Shown piece after piece: positions 1-5,607 of a DNA stretch of 9,138 nt. Source of the DNA: Deltaproteobacteria bacterium (GTDB lineage: Bacteria; Desulfobacterota; Desulfobacteria; Desulfobacterales; JAFDHS01); NCBI GenBank assembly GCA_019308655.1, contig JAFDHS010000044.1:1-9138 (forward strand), in the 5' to 3' direction. The notes below the pieces were generated by a model. That model was not told the DNA's origin. It worked only from the letters and a program-made list of their open reading frames with translations, and ran no database searches. Position numbers and translations under genes: made by a program. Each line of letters starts with the position of its first letter. Within the stretch, counting starts at the first letter, position 1.

Positions 1-112
1 GGGCCATTTTATGATGTGGTCCGTGTTTTTTGTACAACTGTCGGCAGGTATAAAGACCGGTAATCCCGCCGCCAATAATTGCGGTATCCAGTGGTGCAAG
101 GGAAGTTTTCAC
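1..112 (-). CDS. FAD-dependent oxidoreductase, N-terminal 37 codons (runs off the window)
   Basis: Read on the minus strand from a GTG at 112-110, the frame is open to the window edge and starts VKTSLAPLDTAIIGGGITGL. Residues 10-22 form a beta strand followed by GGGITG (residues 14-19), the GxGxxG dinucleotide-binding turn found at the N-terminus of flavin-containing amine oxidases, protoporphyrinogen oxidase-like and other FAD-dependent oxidoreductases. The GTG start is supported by a strong AAGGAGGAG ribosome-binding site just upstream (about 116-124) and by the usual short leader before the Rossmann strand. Substrate and subfamily cannot be told from 37 residues. It could also be another two-dinucleotide-binding-domain flavoprotein, for example a phytoene desaturase relative. 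It is transcribed in the same direction as the gene at 393-1580, about 280 bases downstream of it. Confidence 0.75.
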   Translation of the reverse strand, partial: MKTSLAPLDTAIIGGGITGLYTCRQLYKKHGPHHKMA

Positions 113-391
113 AGTTCTCCTCCTTCGGATAAAACGTTAAAGACCATGTATGGATTTTCAGAGCGTTTTCAAGGTCGGGGCAAGCCATACTATTGCTTGT
201 GGTATTGCTTCAACTGCTCATAGGATCAGTTTATAAAGAATTGTTTAAATTCATTAGTTTTTGACATTATTCTCTTTCGATGCAGGTAAATGGGAACAAA
301 TAATTACGGAAAGCTTACCACTAAATTCGTTGGAATCCGGATTTCAAAATCACGGACCCAATAAATCAATTAATTTCTTTGGTCCGCAATT

Positions 392-413
392 CTTACCGGA
401 TTGTACCGGTAAG
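392..413 (-). terminator. weak hairpin over the rlmL-like stop codon
   Basis: CTTACCGG (392-399) and CCGGTAAG (406-413) are a perfect 8-bp inverted repeat with a 6-base loop, and the left arm contains the TAA stop (393-395) of the methyltransferase gene. No T-run follows on the minus strand, so it is a poor Rho-independent terminator. It may instead stabilise the 3' end of the mRNA. The 280 bases between here and the oxidoreductase start show no other gene. Confidence 0.3.
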
Positions 414-1580
414 CAGCATGACATGCAGCCCACCGTGGTGGATCGTATGGGGGGTCAGATCAAAAGGAACTTTTTTAAGGAGATGTTTTTCAGGCACAAT
501 CAAGGCCAGTCTCCAGCGCTGGTAGTCCTTTTTGAGTTTTTTGCAGATTTTCCCAAAAAGGGCATGGGTTTCTTTTGGTGTCCCGAGGCGGAGCCCATAA
601 GGCGGGTTGATGGTCACAATGCCCGGACGATCAGAGATAAATGCCGGTGAAAGATCAAAAAAATCCGTTTGGGATACCTGTATGGTATCTGAAAACCCGG
701 CTTTTTTGAGACTCTTCTCAAGGCTTGCACAGGCGATTTCATCAATATCCGAAGTAAAAATTCGCGGCTGTTTTTGGGGGGCTGTAAATTCTTTTTGTAT
801 CTCTTTTCTCATATAGGCCCACTGTCTGGGCCGAAAGGCAGGCCATTTCATAAACGCGAATTCTCTGAACCAGCCGGGGGGAACATTCCGGGAGATGAAA
901 GCGCCTTCAATAGAAAAGGTGCCTGATCCGCACATGGGGTCTACCAGCACCTGAGAGCCGTCATAACCGGCCAGGATCAAGGCCGCAGCCGCAATGGTTT
1001 CACGAATAGGGGCTTTGGGATGATGGGTCTTGATCCCTCGCTTATACAAAAGCATACCGCTGCTGTCTAAGGACAGGGTAAACCGGTCATCAACAATGCG
1101 CACGAAAATTGCCCCCTCCGTTGAAGCGGATTTTTCTTCAGAAGAAGAAGCGGTTTCGGACAGGCTCCGTTCAATGATATCCTTAAAATGGGTGCTGACG
1201 GCGTCTTTGTGGTAAAGCCTTGAATGCCGGGTGGCGATGTTAACCTCGGGTACCGTGCCGGGGTTAAGGAAAAGCTCCCAGGGGATATCGGAAAGCTTTT
1301 TTATGAGCTGTCTGAAGTTGGTGGCCTTAAACTCTGTAAGGCGCATAAGGATACGGTTTGCCGTACGCAGTTTCAGGTTGGCATGGTAGCAGGCCTGAAG
1401 GGGACCAGTAAATTCAACACCGCCTTGAACCGTTGTCACCCCGGCAAGAGAAACAGGAAGAGAGATAATCTCGTTATATAAAAGCGGCTCAAGGCCGGGG
1501 GCGGCAACGGCAAAAAAGTCTTTTTGTCGGCCGATGACGTGCCGCTTGATCCGTTTTTCCAAGGGTGTTTGTGACGGCAA
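393..1580 (-). CDS. rlmL: THUMP-domain 23S rRNA (guanine-N2) methyltransferase, RlmL-like
   Basis: Class I SAM-dependent RNA methyltransferase of the RlmL/YcbY N-terminal-half type, expected to put an N2-methyl group on a guanosine of 23S rRNA (G2445 in E. coli). From the chosen start the protein is 395 aa. A THUMP RNA-binding region (about 20-180) opens with DFFAVAAPGLE. The methyltransferase domain has SAM motif I DPMCGSGTF (214-222), an acidic motif SDIDE (277-281) and the catalytic NPPYG (325-329) that positions the target amino group. E. coli RlmL is fused to a second methyltransferase (RlmK); here only the first half is present, as in many bacteria. The frame is open to a TTG at 1667, but that stretch lies in a palindromic repeat and is not protein-like. 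I prefer TTG at 1580, preceded at 6 bases by AGAGGA and just upstream of the conserved KRIKRHVIGR. The exact target nucleotide is inferred. Confidence 0.85.
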   Translation of the reverse strand: MPSQTPLEKRIKRHVIGRQKDFFAVAAPGLEPLLYNEIISLPVSLAGVTTVQGGVEFTGPLQACYHANLKLRTANRILMRLTEFKATNFRQLIKKLSDIPWELFLNPGTVPEVNIATRHSRLYHKDAVSTHFKDIIERSLSETASSSEEKSASTEGAIFVRIVDDRFTLSLDSSGMLLYKRGIKTHHPKAPIRETIAAAALILAGYDGSQVLVDPMCGSGTFSIEGAFISRNVPPGWFREFAFMKWPAFRPRQWAYMRKEIQKEFTAPQKQPRIFTSDIDEIACASLEKSLKKAGFSDTIQVSQTDFFDLSPAFISDRPGIVTINPPYGLRLGTPKETHALFGKICKKLKKDYQRWRLALIVPEKHLLKKVPFDLTPHTIHHGGLHVMLLTGTIR

Positions 1581-1648
1581 TACGATTCCTCTAATACTTA
1601 CAGCAATTCTAATTATGGTTTTTTCCCTCTTACAACTGTATGTTACAT

Positions 1649-1673
1649 CCCCCTTATCCCCCTTCAAAGGGGG
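1649..1673. repeat. C/G-rich palindromic intergenic repeat
   Basis: CCCCCTTAT (1649-1657) is followed by CCCCCTTCAAAGGGGG (1658-1673), so one C5TT unit is duplicated and the second pairs with AAAGGGGG as a tight hairpin. Elements of this type are widespread dispersed palindromes in Desulfobacterota and other genomes. It lies between the aldo/keto reductase pseudogene stop (1691) and the methyltransferase start (1580). No T-tract follows, so terminator function is uncertain. Confidence 0.6.
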
Positions 1674-1690
1674 AATTTAACTGAAAGAAA

Positions 1691-2646
1691 TCAGCGTTTA
1701 CCTTCCCGGTCCGGCGGAGCCATAAATTCAGGACCGATTGGATCGGTAATCGTCTCTTGAAGAATTTTATCGATTTCTTTTTTGTCTTCATTGTTCAGCA
1801 TCCAGCCTGAAATTTGGTCAATGGGATCAAGCTGTTCCGGACGACGGGCACCCCACAGGGCAATACCCGCCCCCTGATCCAATACCCAGCGGACCGCCAG
1901 AGGCAGCAACGCTTTATTATATCTGTCCTGTGCCAGTTGTTTGATTTTATCAGCAGCCTTCAAATATTGCTCAAAACGCGGCGCCTTGAATTTGGGATCA
2001 TTTTTGCGAAGATCGTCCCCTTCAAAGACTCTGTTCGCCGACATTTTGCCGGAAAGCAGGCCTCGGCAGAGGACGCCGTAGGTCATCAGGCAGATGGCAT
2101 TTTTGCGACAATAGGGTTTGATCTCTTCCTCGATTTCCCGCTCAAAGATGTTGTAGGGCGGCTGGCTGAGGTGCAGTAATTGCTGACGCCGATGGCCCGG
2201 ATTTTTTGTTTCTCCAGCAGTTCCCGCATGACTTCGGCAGTTCGTTCAAACGCTTCCACAGGATCCGGCCAGTGAACGTAATAGATATCGATATAATCCG
2301 TCTGCAGGCGGCGCAAAGAATCATCAATTTCCTTTAAAATCCGTTTTCGGGAAGCATTACGACGAACCTTGCCGTTCTGCCATTCCAGGGCCGTTTTGGT
2401 TGAAATAATGACCCTGTCCCGGTCTCCATAGGATTTGACCGCCTTGCCGACAATTTCTTCCGAATGCCCGAAACCGTAAACCGGTGCGGTATCAATAAGA
2501 TTGACCCCCCTGTCCAGGGCAGCATGAATGGTGCCGATGGAAACTTCATCATCACAGCCGCCCCACATCCAACCGCCGATGGCCCATGTACCCAAAGCAA
2601 TGCGGGAGGCTTCAAAATCCGTTCCGGGAATTTTAATGGTTTCCAT
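1691..2646 (-). pseudogene. aldo/keto reductase, broken by a frameshifting internal deletion
   Basis: NADPH-dependent aldo/keto reductase of the YajO/Tas-like type. The N-terminal frame (ATG 2646, AAGGAG ribosome-binding site 8 bases upstream) runs METIKIPGTDFEASRIALGT and carries the full catalytic tetrad: D52, Y57, K84 and H125 (YYVHWPDP). Homology runs to IGVSNY (Y157, codon 2178-2176) and then turns to nonsense before a stop at 2086. The rest of the enzyme continues in another frame from 2176: LHLSQPPYNIFEREIEEEIK, then the TYGVLCRGLLSGKM segment, ending at 1691 with the 3' NADPH-site residues. The join skips the usual 13-14 residues between GVSN(F/Y) and the PLHxxQPPYN segment. The lesion therefore looks like a deletion of 3n+1 bases (about 40), not a single-base error. 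Both parts add to 318 residues, close to family length. No stable full enzyme is expected. Confidence 0.85.
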
Positions 2647-2999
2647 AACCTATTCTCCTTTTTGTCTGAATCCTTTGGATTGACCCGATACGGAATCATT
2701 TACCATATAAACAACCGGTAATCATTTTTTTTTTGAAAAAATGTTTTCAGCTTGGGTTCATTCCAATCCGTCAAATCGTCTTCAAGAAAATGAAGACAAT
2801 AAGCCGGCAAGCTGCCTTGGATTTCAGTGGGCGATAGGAAAAAACGAGGAATGATTCAAGAAACAGGAAATTATCGAAGGACTCAGAAAAAATAAATTGT
2901 GCCAGATAGCACTCATGCTCAGGCCGGATTTATGGTTTCTCCGTAAAAGACGTGCAGGGAAAATTTGCCGGTACCTGCGGGAAGATCCGTTTTCATCAT
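2647..2999. other. gene-poor spacer with decayed coding remnants
   Basis: Between the aldo/keto reductase start and the IscB element there is no intact gene of normal size. Two things are visible on the minus strand. One is an ATG-ATG start (2999-2994) immediately after a GTT that could be an attC end; it opens a 26-codon frame MMKTDLPAGTGKFSLHVFYG... that stops at 2919. The other is a start-less 51-codon frame at 2700-2855, listed separately. A third frame in between (about 2860-2925) reads RPEHECYLAQFIFSESFDNF, which hints that one frameshifted gene once spanned the stretch. None of these could be assigned to a family. Confidence 0.4.
2700..2855 (-). pseudogene. C-terminal gene remnant of unknown family
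   Basis: A minus-strand frame without a start codon, bounded by TGA at 2856-2858 and TAA at 2700-2702. It reads IIPRFFLSPTEIQGSLPAYC and later HFLEDDLTDWNEPKLKTFF before ending ...NDYRLFIW. Composition and residue order look like real protein (helical, mixed charge, W/Y rich), unlike the other frames here. I do not recognise the family. It sits downstream of the IscB element in the same orientation, so it may be the decayed tail of an integron cassette gene or of an older chromosomal gene. Confidence 0.3.
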
Positions 3000-3012
3000 A
3001 AACGCGGCAGGA
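2997..3012 (-). other. putative right half of an attC site split by the IscB element
   Basis: On the minus strand TCCT, then GCCGC, then GTTTATG (GTT at 3003-3001) has the order L'-spacer-R' of an attC site. It resembles the right arm of attC0 (CCTTGCCCGTTATG there, CCTGCCGCGTTTATG here). With the matching left half at 4504-4532 it gives AAC/GTT, 5-base spacers and a GGGA/TCCT pairing. A reading frame with ATG at 2999 starts at once, as is common in cassettes. The inference depends on the other half. Confidence 0.4.
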
Positions 3013-3020
3013 GGCTCCAT

Positions 3021-3037
3021 CTGAATCTTTGATTCAG
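3021..3037. repeat. IscB element end hairpin, 3' side of iscB
   Basis: CTGAATC-TTT-GATTCAG, a perfect 7-bp stem. It matches the hairpin at the other end (4473-4489) except for one loop base. The TGA stop of iscB (3036-3034) lies inside the stem, so the coding sequence runs into the terminal structure, as usual in compact IS200/IS605 elements where subterminal hairpins are TnpA binding sites. Confidence 0.8.
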
Positions 3038-4266
3038 GCGAGGAGGAATGGCGCCCTCCTTTCTGTCAATAAAGTATTTGCTGATTCCAACAATGTGCAG
3101 TCTTTTGCCTTTGCTGATGTATGAATGTTCGTTCCATCCAGCTTCCGTAAGGCGAAATACCCCGTCTTTCGGCGGCCGAAAATAAAACACTCGATCCCAT
3201 TCCATAAAACTTTGTCGAATCGTTGAAAACCACGAATAAAACGTGGGGCGGTGTTCCTGATATGACTTCGAATGCCTTTAAACAGCTTTCGGTTACATTT
3301 ATGGACCTGTTTGCTGGAAAAAATATTGGAAAGCCGTCTTTGTCCGTTTCCACCTGCAATCACATATGCATCAAGAACGTGAGATTTTGGCAATTTCTGC
3401 TTAATCCGGTGATGCTTTGTAACGTATCCGTAAGTATGCGAGACCGTATTGCCGGACTCTTTAAGTTGATTAACCAGTTTCCAGCGAACCGTTGACATAA
3501 AGGTTTCAGCCATAAAGCCGTTTGTGGCTTTAACTTTCAGTTTAATTGCACCCTTATGGTATTTCTTGTGACAAGTTGCGCAAAGGGTAATCAAATTATC
3601 CGGCCGATTTCCGCCGATTTGTCTTGAAACAATGTGGTGAATATTTAAAATTGGATCTTTGGATTTACCCTTGCAATGCTGACAAGTATGATTGTCTCGG
3701 TGAAGTATGTATTCCCGGACATTCCAAAATCCCAATTGTTCGCCTTGTTGATATTGTTTGCTTTGGATATCAGCATTTTTGATTTTCTGAATATCAAAAG
3801 CTGCCACTTCAACAACAAGGTTTGAGATCGGCAAAATTTTTTTAACGCGTTCAACGACTTTGATATGAGAATGGAGTTTATGTTGAATGGAAGGGGGCAA
3901 CCAGCCTTTTTGTTTGTTGCCTCGATTTAAAAACCTGGGTTTACGATAACGGATTTTACGATATCTCCGAGATCGCCTGTATTGCCGTCGTTCTGAATGA
4001 AGTTTAACCATATCCATTCGTAATTGTACTTCTTCAGTATACAGTTCCTGATTTTCTGAAACAGCGGATAATCCAATGTGATTAAAGCCGCTGTCAACGC
4101 CAAGCGTAATCGGTTGCTTATATCCTGAACTCCCATGAATAAGCTGAATCGTAAAGGGCGTACGTTGAATCACTTTTGCTTTGCCTTGTTTTAATAAAAA
4201 TCTTGCTTTTCTTGGTTTGCACGGCATCAAAGGGTTTCCGTGTTTGTTAAGTACGTAAACTAACAT
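3034..4266 (-). CDS. iscB: IscB RNA-guided nuclease (OMEGA family, Cas9 ancestor type)
   Basis: 410 aa, apparently intact. Order of domains: N-terminal PLMP domain (residues 1-45, VYVLNKHGNPLMP with P12-P15); RuvC-I LGVDSG with catalytic D58; arginine-rich bridge helix (about 93-116); RuvC-II VVEVAAFDIQKI with E153; inserted HNH domain with zinc pairs C195-x2-C198 and C229-x2-C232 and catalytic region NIHHIVSR (H210, H211) plus N224; RuvC-III KSHVLDAYVIAGG with H296 and D299; C-terminal target-adjacent-motif interaction part with RGFQRFDKVLWNGIECFIFG (345-364). Members cut double-stranded DNA, guided by an omega RNA encoded upstream, and need a motif 3' of the target. HNH cuts the guide-paired strand and RuvC the other. 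Start: ATG 4266 with AAAGGAGGT seven bases upstream. All catalytic residues are present, so the protein should be active. Confidence 0.95.
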   Translation of the reverse strand: MLVYVLNKHGNPLMPCKPRKARFLLKQGKAKVIQRTPFTIQLIHGSSGYKQPITLGVDSGFNHIGLSAVSENQELYTEEVQLRMDMVKLHSERRQYRRSRRYRKIRYRKPRFLNRGNKQKGWLPPSIQHKLHSHIKVVERVKKILPISNLVVEVAAFDIQKIKNADIQSKQYQQGEQLGFWNVREYILHRDNHTCQHCKGKSKDPILNIHHIVSRQIGGNRPDNLITLCATCHKKYHKGAIKLKVKATNGFMAETFMSTVRWKLVNQLKESGNTVSHTYGYVTKHHRIKQKLPKSHVLDAYVIAGGNGQRRLSNIFSSKQVHKCNRKLFKGIRSHIRNTAPRFIRGFQRFDKVLWNGIECFIFGRRKTGYFALRKLDGTNIHTSAKAKDCTLLESANTLLTERRAPFLLA

Positions 4267-4273
4267 CGAGTTT

Positions 4274-4287
4274 ACCTCCTTTCGGAG
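4274..4287 (-). promoter_or_regulatory. iscB ribosome-binding site inside a GAAA-tetraloop hairpin
   Basis: Minus-strand CTCC (4287-4284), GAAA (4283-4280) and GGAG (4279-4276), then GT. The AAAGGAGGT Shine-Dalgarno sequence overlaps the 3' arm and tetraloop. If the omega RNA folds, the iscB ribosome site is hidden; if translated, the hairpin opens. This couples guide RNA formation and nuclease synthesis (inference). Confidence 0.6.
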
Positions 4288-4466
4288 TTAGAGCCGCATC
4301 GTCAATGTTGGAATGGCTTGTTGGACTATGCTCACCGCTCCTTACCCCAACAGAGCTTTTAAAACATAATGATAGAGCTTGGAACGTGCGGAATATTCCA
4401 AGGTATCTTGACCAAACCAACGTAGTGCATACAGCACTTAGACTAGTCAACCAAGGCTTTTACAAG

Positions 4467-4495
4467 CCCCTTCTGAATCTATGATTCAGGAGGGG
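4467..4495. repeat. IscB element end hairpin, 5' side of iscB
   Basis: CCCCTTCTGAATC and GATTCAGGAGGGG form a 13-bp stem with one G-T pair and a TAT loop. The core matches the hairpin at 3021-3037. On the plus strand it is followed directly by TAGTTGAC. On the minus strand it lies inside the 5' part of the omega RNA, so it may serve both as a transposase binding site and as an RNA helix. Confidence 0.8.
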
Positions 4496-4503
4496 TAGTT
4501 GAC

Positions 4504-4532
4504 CTGCCGGTCTTTGTCCCTTGCCGTTAAAG
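4504..4532 (-). other. putative left half of an attC site, also the source of the omega RNA guide
   Basis: On the minus strand CTTTAAC (R'' with AAC at 4528-4526) is followed by GGCAA (5-base spacer) and GGGA (L''). The string closely resembles one arm of attC0, which on the plus strand reads AACGGGCAAGGG (5606-5617); here it is AACGGCAAGGG. The TAA stop of the upstream remnant overlaps AAC, which is common in cassettes. With the right half at 2997-3012 it folds as AAC/GTT, spacers, then GGGA/TCCT. The IscB element would have inserted in the variable middle. Confidence 0.45.
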
Positions 4533-4715
4533 TAGTGATGAAAAATAATCCGTATAACCCCATAATTCTTCGTTAACAATTTTATTGGTTTGCTTCCACT
4601 TTCCATTTTCAATTACAAAATTTATTGGGAATTTAATGATAGTCCCATCTTTATAGTAATCCTTGATAACTATTGCAGTGTCAAATCTAAAAATTATGGT
4701 CGAGTGTAGTGAAAG
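4527..4715 (-). pseudogene. C-terminal gene remnant in an integron cassette (62 codons)
   Basis: A frame with no usable start, opened after TAG (4718-4716) and closed by TAA (4529-4527). Its centre reads DTAIVIKDYYKDGTIIKFPI followed by NFVIENGKWKQTNKIVNEELW. The pattern of a strand, then a polar turn, then ENGKWK near the C-terminus is typical of small NTF2-like or lipoprotein-like folds, but I cannot name a family. The N-terminal part is missing: upstream DNA (4716-4895) has only a 23-codon ATG frame in another phase. It lies between attC1 and the split attC, so it is probably the decayed or deleted gene of the next cassette. Confidence 0.5.
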
Positions 4716-4815
4716 CTATTGACACATGGCACAAATTGAAACGCGCTTACCCTAAAATTAAGCATTGACAGTGCACTAGGGCGTGTTTTCAAAACCTAAT
4801 CTTTTGCACTGATAA

Positions 4816-4838
4816 TTTGATATCATATTGATATCAAA
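4816..4838. repeat. 10-bp perfect inverted repeat, operator-like
   Basis: TTTGATATCA (4816-4825) and TGATATCAAA (4829-4838) are separated by TAT. A further half copy, GATATCAAAGC, lies at 4877-4887. The AT-rich symmetric form looks like a regulator-binding site more than a terminator. It sits at the head of the cassette after attC1, upstream of the 62-codon remnant, where a cassette promoter or operator would be expected. Confidence 0.35.
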
Positions 4839-4889
4839 GCACGTTAAAAACTTTCAATGAGTGCAGATTTATAGCAGATATCAAAGCCG

Positions 4890-4956
4890 GGGTAACATAG
4901 TGCTCACCAGAGTGGCATGCCGTCTTGCCACGTCCGGTGCAGCTAATAGTTATGCC
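4890..4956 (-). other. attC1 integron recombination site (67 bp)
   Basis: Read on the minus strand: R'' GGCATAAC (4956-4949) directly after the lipoprotein stop; 5-base spacer TATTA; GCT, extrahelical G, CACCGGA, extrahelical C, GTGGCA; 8-base loop (4925-4918); TGCCAC, TCTGGTG, AGC; 5-base spacer ACTAT; R' GTTACCC (4896-4890). All arms pair (one G-T), with TAAC/GTTA closing the stem. This is the attC layout: R boxes, equal unpaired central spacers, L boxes with extrahelical bases on one arm only, variable terminal loop. The GTT point is where the integrase would cut. The bases after G belong to the next cassette, which is why R' does not fully pair with R''. Confidence 0.8.
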
Positions 4957-5607
4957 TCAATTGAAGCTCGGTTTCTTCGTAATCTCGATACCATTAAAAA
5001 AAAGTTCTGCTGCCTGTTTTAAATCGGGCCTGATGTCTTGCGATCTACCCCGCTCACTGTAGGAAACCCAGATTAACATATTCGAGATACTCGGATGAAT
5101 AAATATGTAGCCGTAGTCAACCAATATCAGGAAGGGCTCATTGCCGCGGTTAACTGCTCCATGGTCTTCCGATTTCGTATAATATCTAACGGTATATGGG
5201 CCAAAATTGTTGTCCAACTCTGTTTTCTTATCGAGAAGGTGTAGTCGATTTGGATTCATTGCCATTTCAATTGTTTTCTTGACCCACTTCTCAAATTCTT
5301 GTGGATTTTCAAAAGTCGCGGAGTTTGGGGTTTCTATAGCTTTTACAAAGAGGCTGTGAAATCTATTATCAGGTATTGTTTTGCAAAAATTGAGTTTAAA
5401 TCGGCCTTGTGAATTATCCGAATAGTATTTCCAGTCGCCACCTGCTGGAGGTAGGATTGAATACCCAGGCCTTTCAAAAGGAATACTGGAGTTCTCAACT
5501 TTTCTCAAGGGTGAATGAGAGCAGGACAATACGCATATTATCAATGATAAAACGGCTGTGAACTGCGTCAACTTTTTCATACGACCTCCAAGATTTTTAT
5601 GGCATAA
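4896..5607 (-). mobile_element. complete integron gene cassette (about 712 bp)
   Basis: The unit runs from the TT of GTTATGCC (at 5607) to the G of the next GTT (4896). Its start TTATGCC is the exact reverse complement of the R'' box GGCATAA at its end, as required if the excised circle rebuilds GTTATGCC/GGCATAAC. It contains one gene, the lipoprotein at 4957-5580, in cassette orientation with a 27-base leader after the boundary. No integron integrase gene (intI) or attI is visible in the window, so the array is CALIN-like as far as can be seen. Confidence 0.75.
4957..5580 (-). CDS. cassette-borne lipoprotein of unknown function
   Basis: 207 aa. Residues 1-20 form a lipoprotein signal peptide: MKK, a hydrophobic stretch TAVLSLIICVL, then VLSC with the lipidated Cys at 20. 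Serine at +2 suggests delivery to the outer membrane. The mature part starts with a polar linker, then PGYSILPPAGGDWKYYSDNS (about 39-58), a pattern I associate with small periplasmic lipoproteins; the rest is a mixed alpha/beta domain (NPQEFEKWVKKTIEMAMNP, then GPYTVRYYTKSEDHG). No catalytic motif is visible. Start: ATG 5580 with TTGGAGGT four bases upstream. The TGA stop (4959-4957) abuts the attC1 R'' box, so the gene fills its cassette. Its expression probably depends on an external or local promoter, not seen. Function cannot be assigned. Confidence 0.85.
   Translation of the reverse strand: MKKLTQFTAVLSLIICVLSCSHSPLRKVENSSIPFERPGYSILPPAGGDWKYYSDNSQGRFKLNFCKTIPDNRFHSLFVKAIETPNSATFENPQEFEKWVKKTIEMAMNPNRLHLLDKKTELDNNFGPYTVRYYTKSEDHGAVNRGNEPFLILVDYGYIFIHPSISNMLIWVSYSERGRSQDIRPDLKQAAELFFNGIEITKKPSFN

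Larger units (their letters stand above)
3010..4503 (-). mobile_element. IscB-carrying insertion element (IS200/IS605-like, non-autonomous)
   Basis: About 1.5 kb containing iscB and its omega RNA, bordered by near-identical hairpins CTGAATC-loop-GATTCAG at 3021-3037 and 4473-4489 (17 bases, one mismatch, in the loop). On the plus strand the second hairpin runs into GGGGTAGTTGAC (4492-4503), a sequence typical of the TnpA-processed end of IS200/IS605-family elements, so I place that boundary at 4503. The other boundary is less certain and lies somewhere between about 3004 and 3020. There is no Y1 transposase (TnpA), so the element would need TnpA in trans, as most iscB elements do. Left flank: integron cassette remnant. 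Right flank: GTT-containing attC-like arm. Confidence 0.75.
4267..4523 (-). ncRNA. omega RNA (HEARO-type) of IscB, with 5' guide at 4504-4523
   Basis: The 237 bases between the element end and the iscB start codon have no gene but are full of stems, as expected for the RNA upstream of iscB. In minus order: helix GTCAAC (4503-4498) with GTTGAC (4451-4446) enclosing the end hairpin (4467-4495) and AAGCC/GGCTT (4455-4468); AGTGC/GCACT (4424-4438); CTTGGAA/TTCCAAG (4378-4402); TGTTGG/CCAACA (4319-4352); and CTCC-GAAA-GGAG (4277-4287), whose 3' arm is the iscB ribosome-binding site. In this family the guide is the 5' end of the RNA, copied from DNA just outside the element. Here that gives CAAGGGACAAAGACCGGCAG (minus 4523-4504), of which about the last 16 would be the functional part. 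The exact 5' end and promoter are not determined. Confidence 0.8.

Noticed and set aside
261..650. Plus-strand open frames within 261-1481.
   Set aside because: They lie opposite the rlmL-like gene and have no domain sequence; shadows of the minus-strand gene.
2996..3359. Extra minus-strand frames overlapping the end of iscB.
   Set aside because: Alternative-frame shadows of iscB with no ribosome site or domain sequence.
3021..4489. The two end hairpins considered as a CRISPR-like repeat pair.
   Set aside because: Only two copies, 1.4 kb apart, at the borders of a mobile element; no spacer array and no cas genes.
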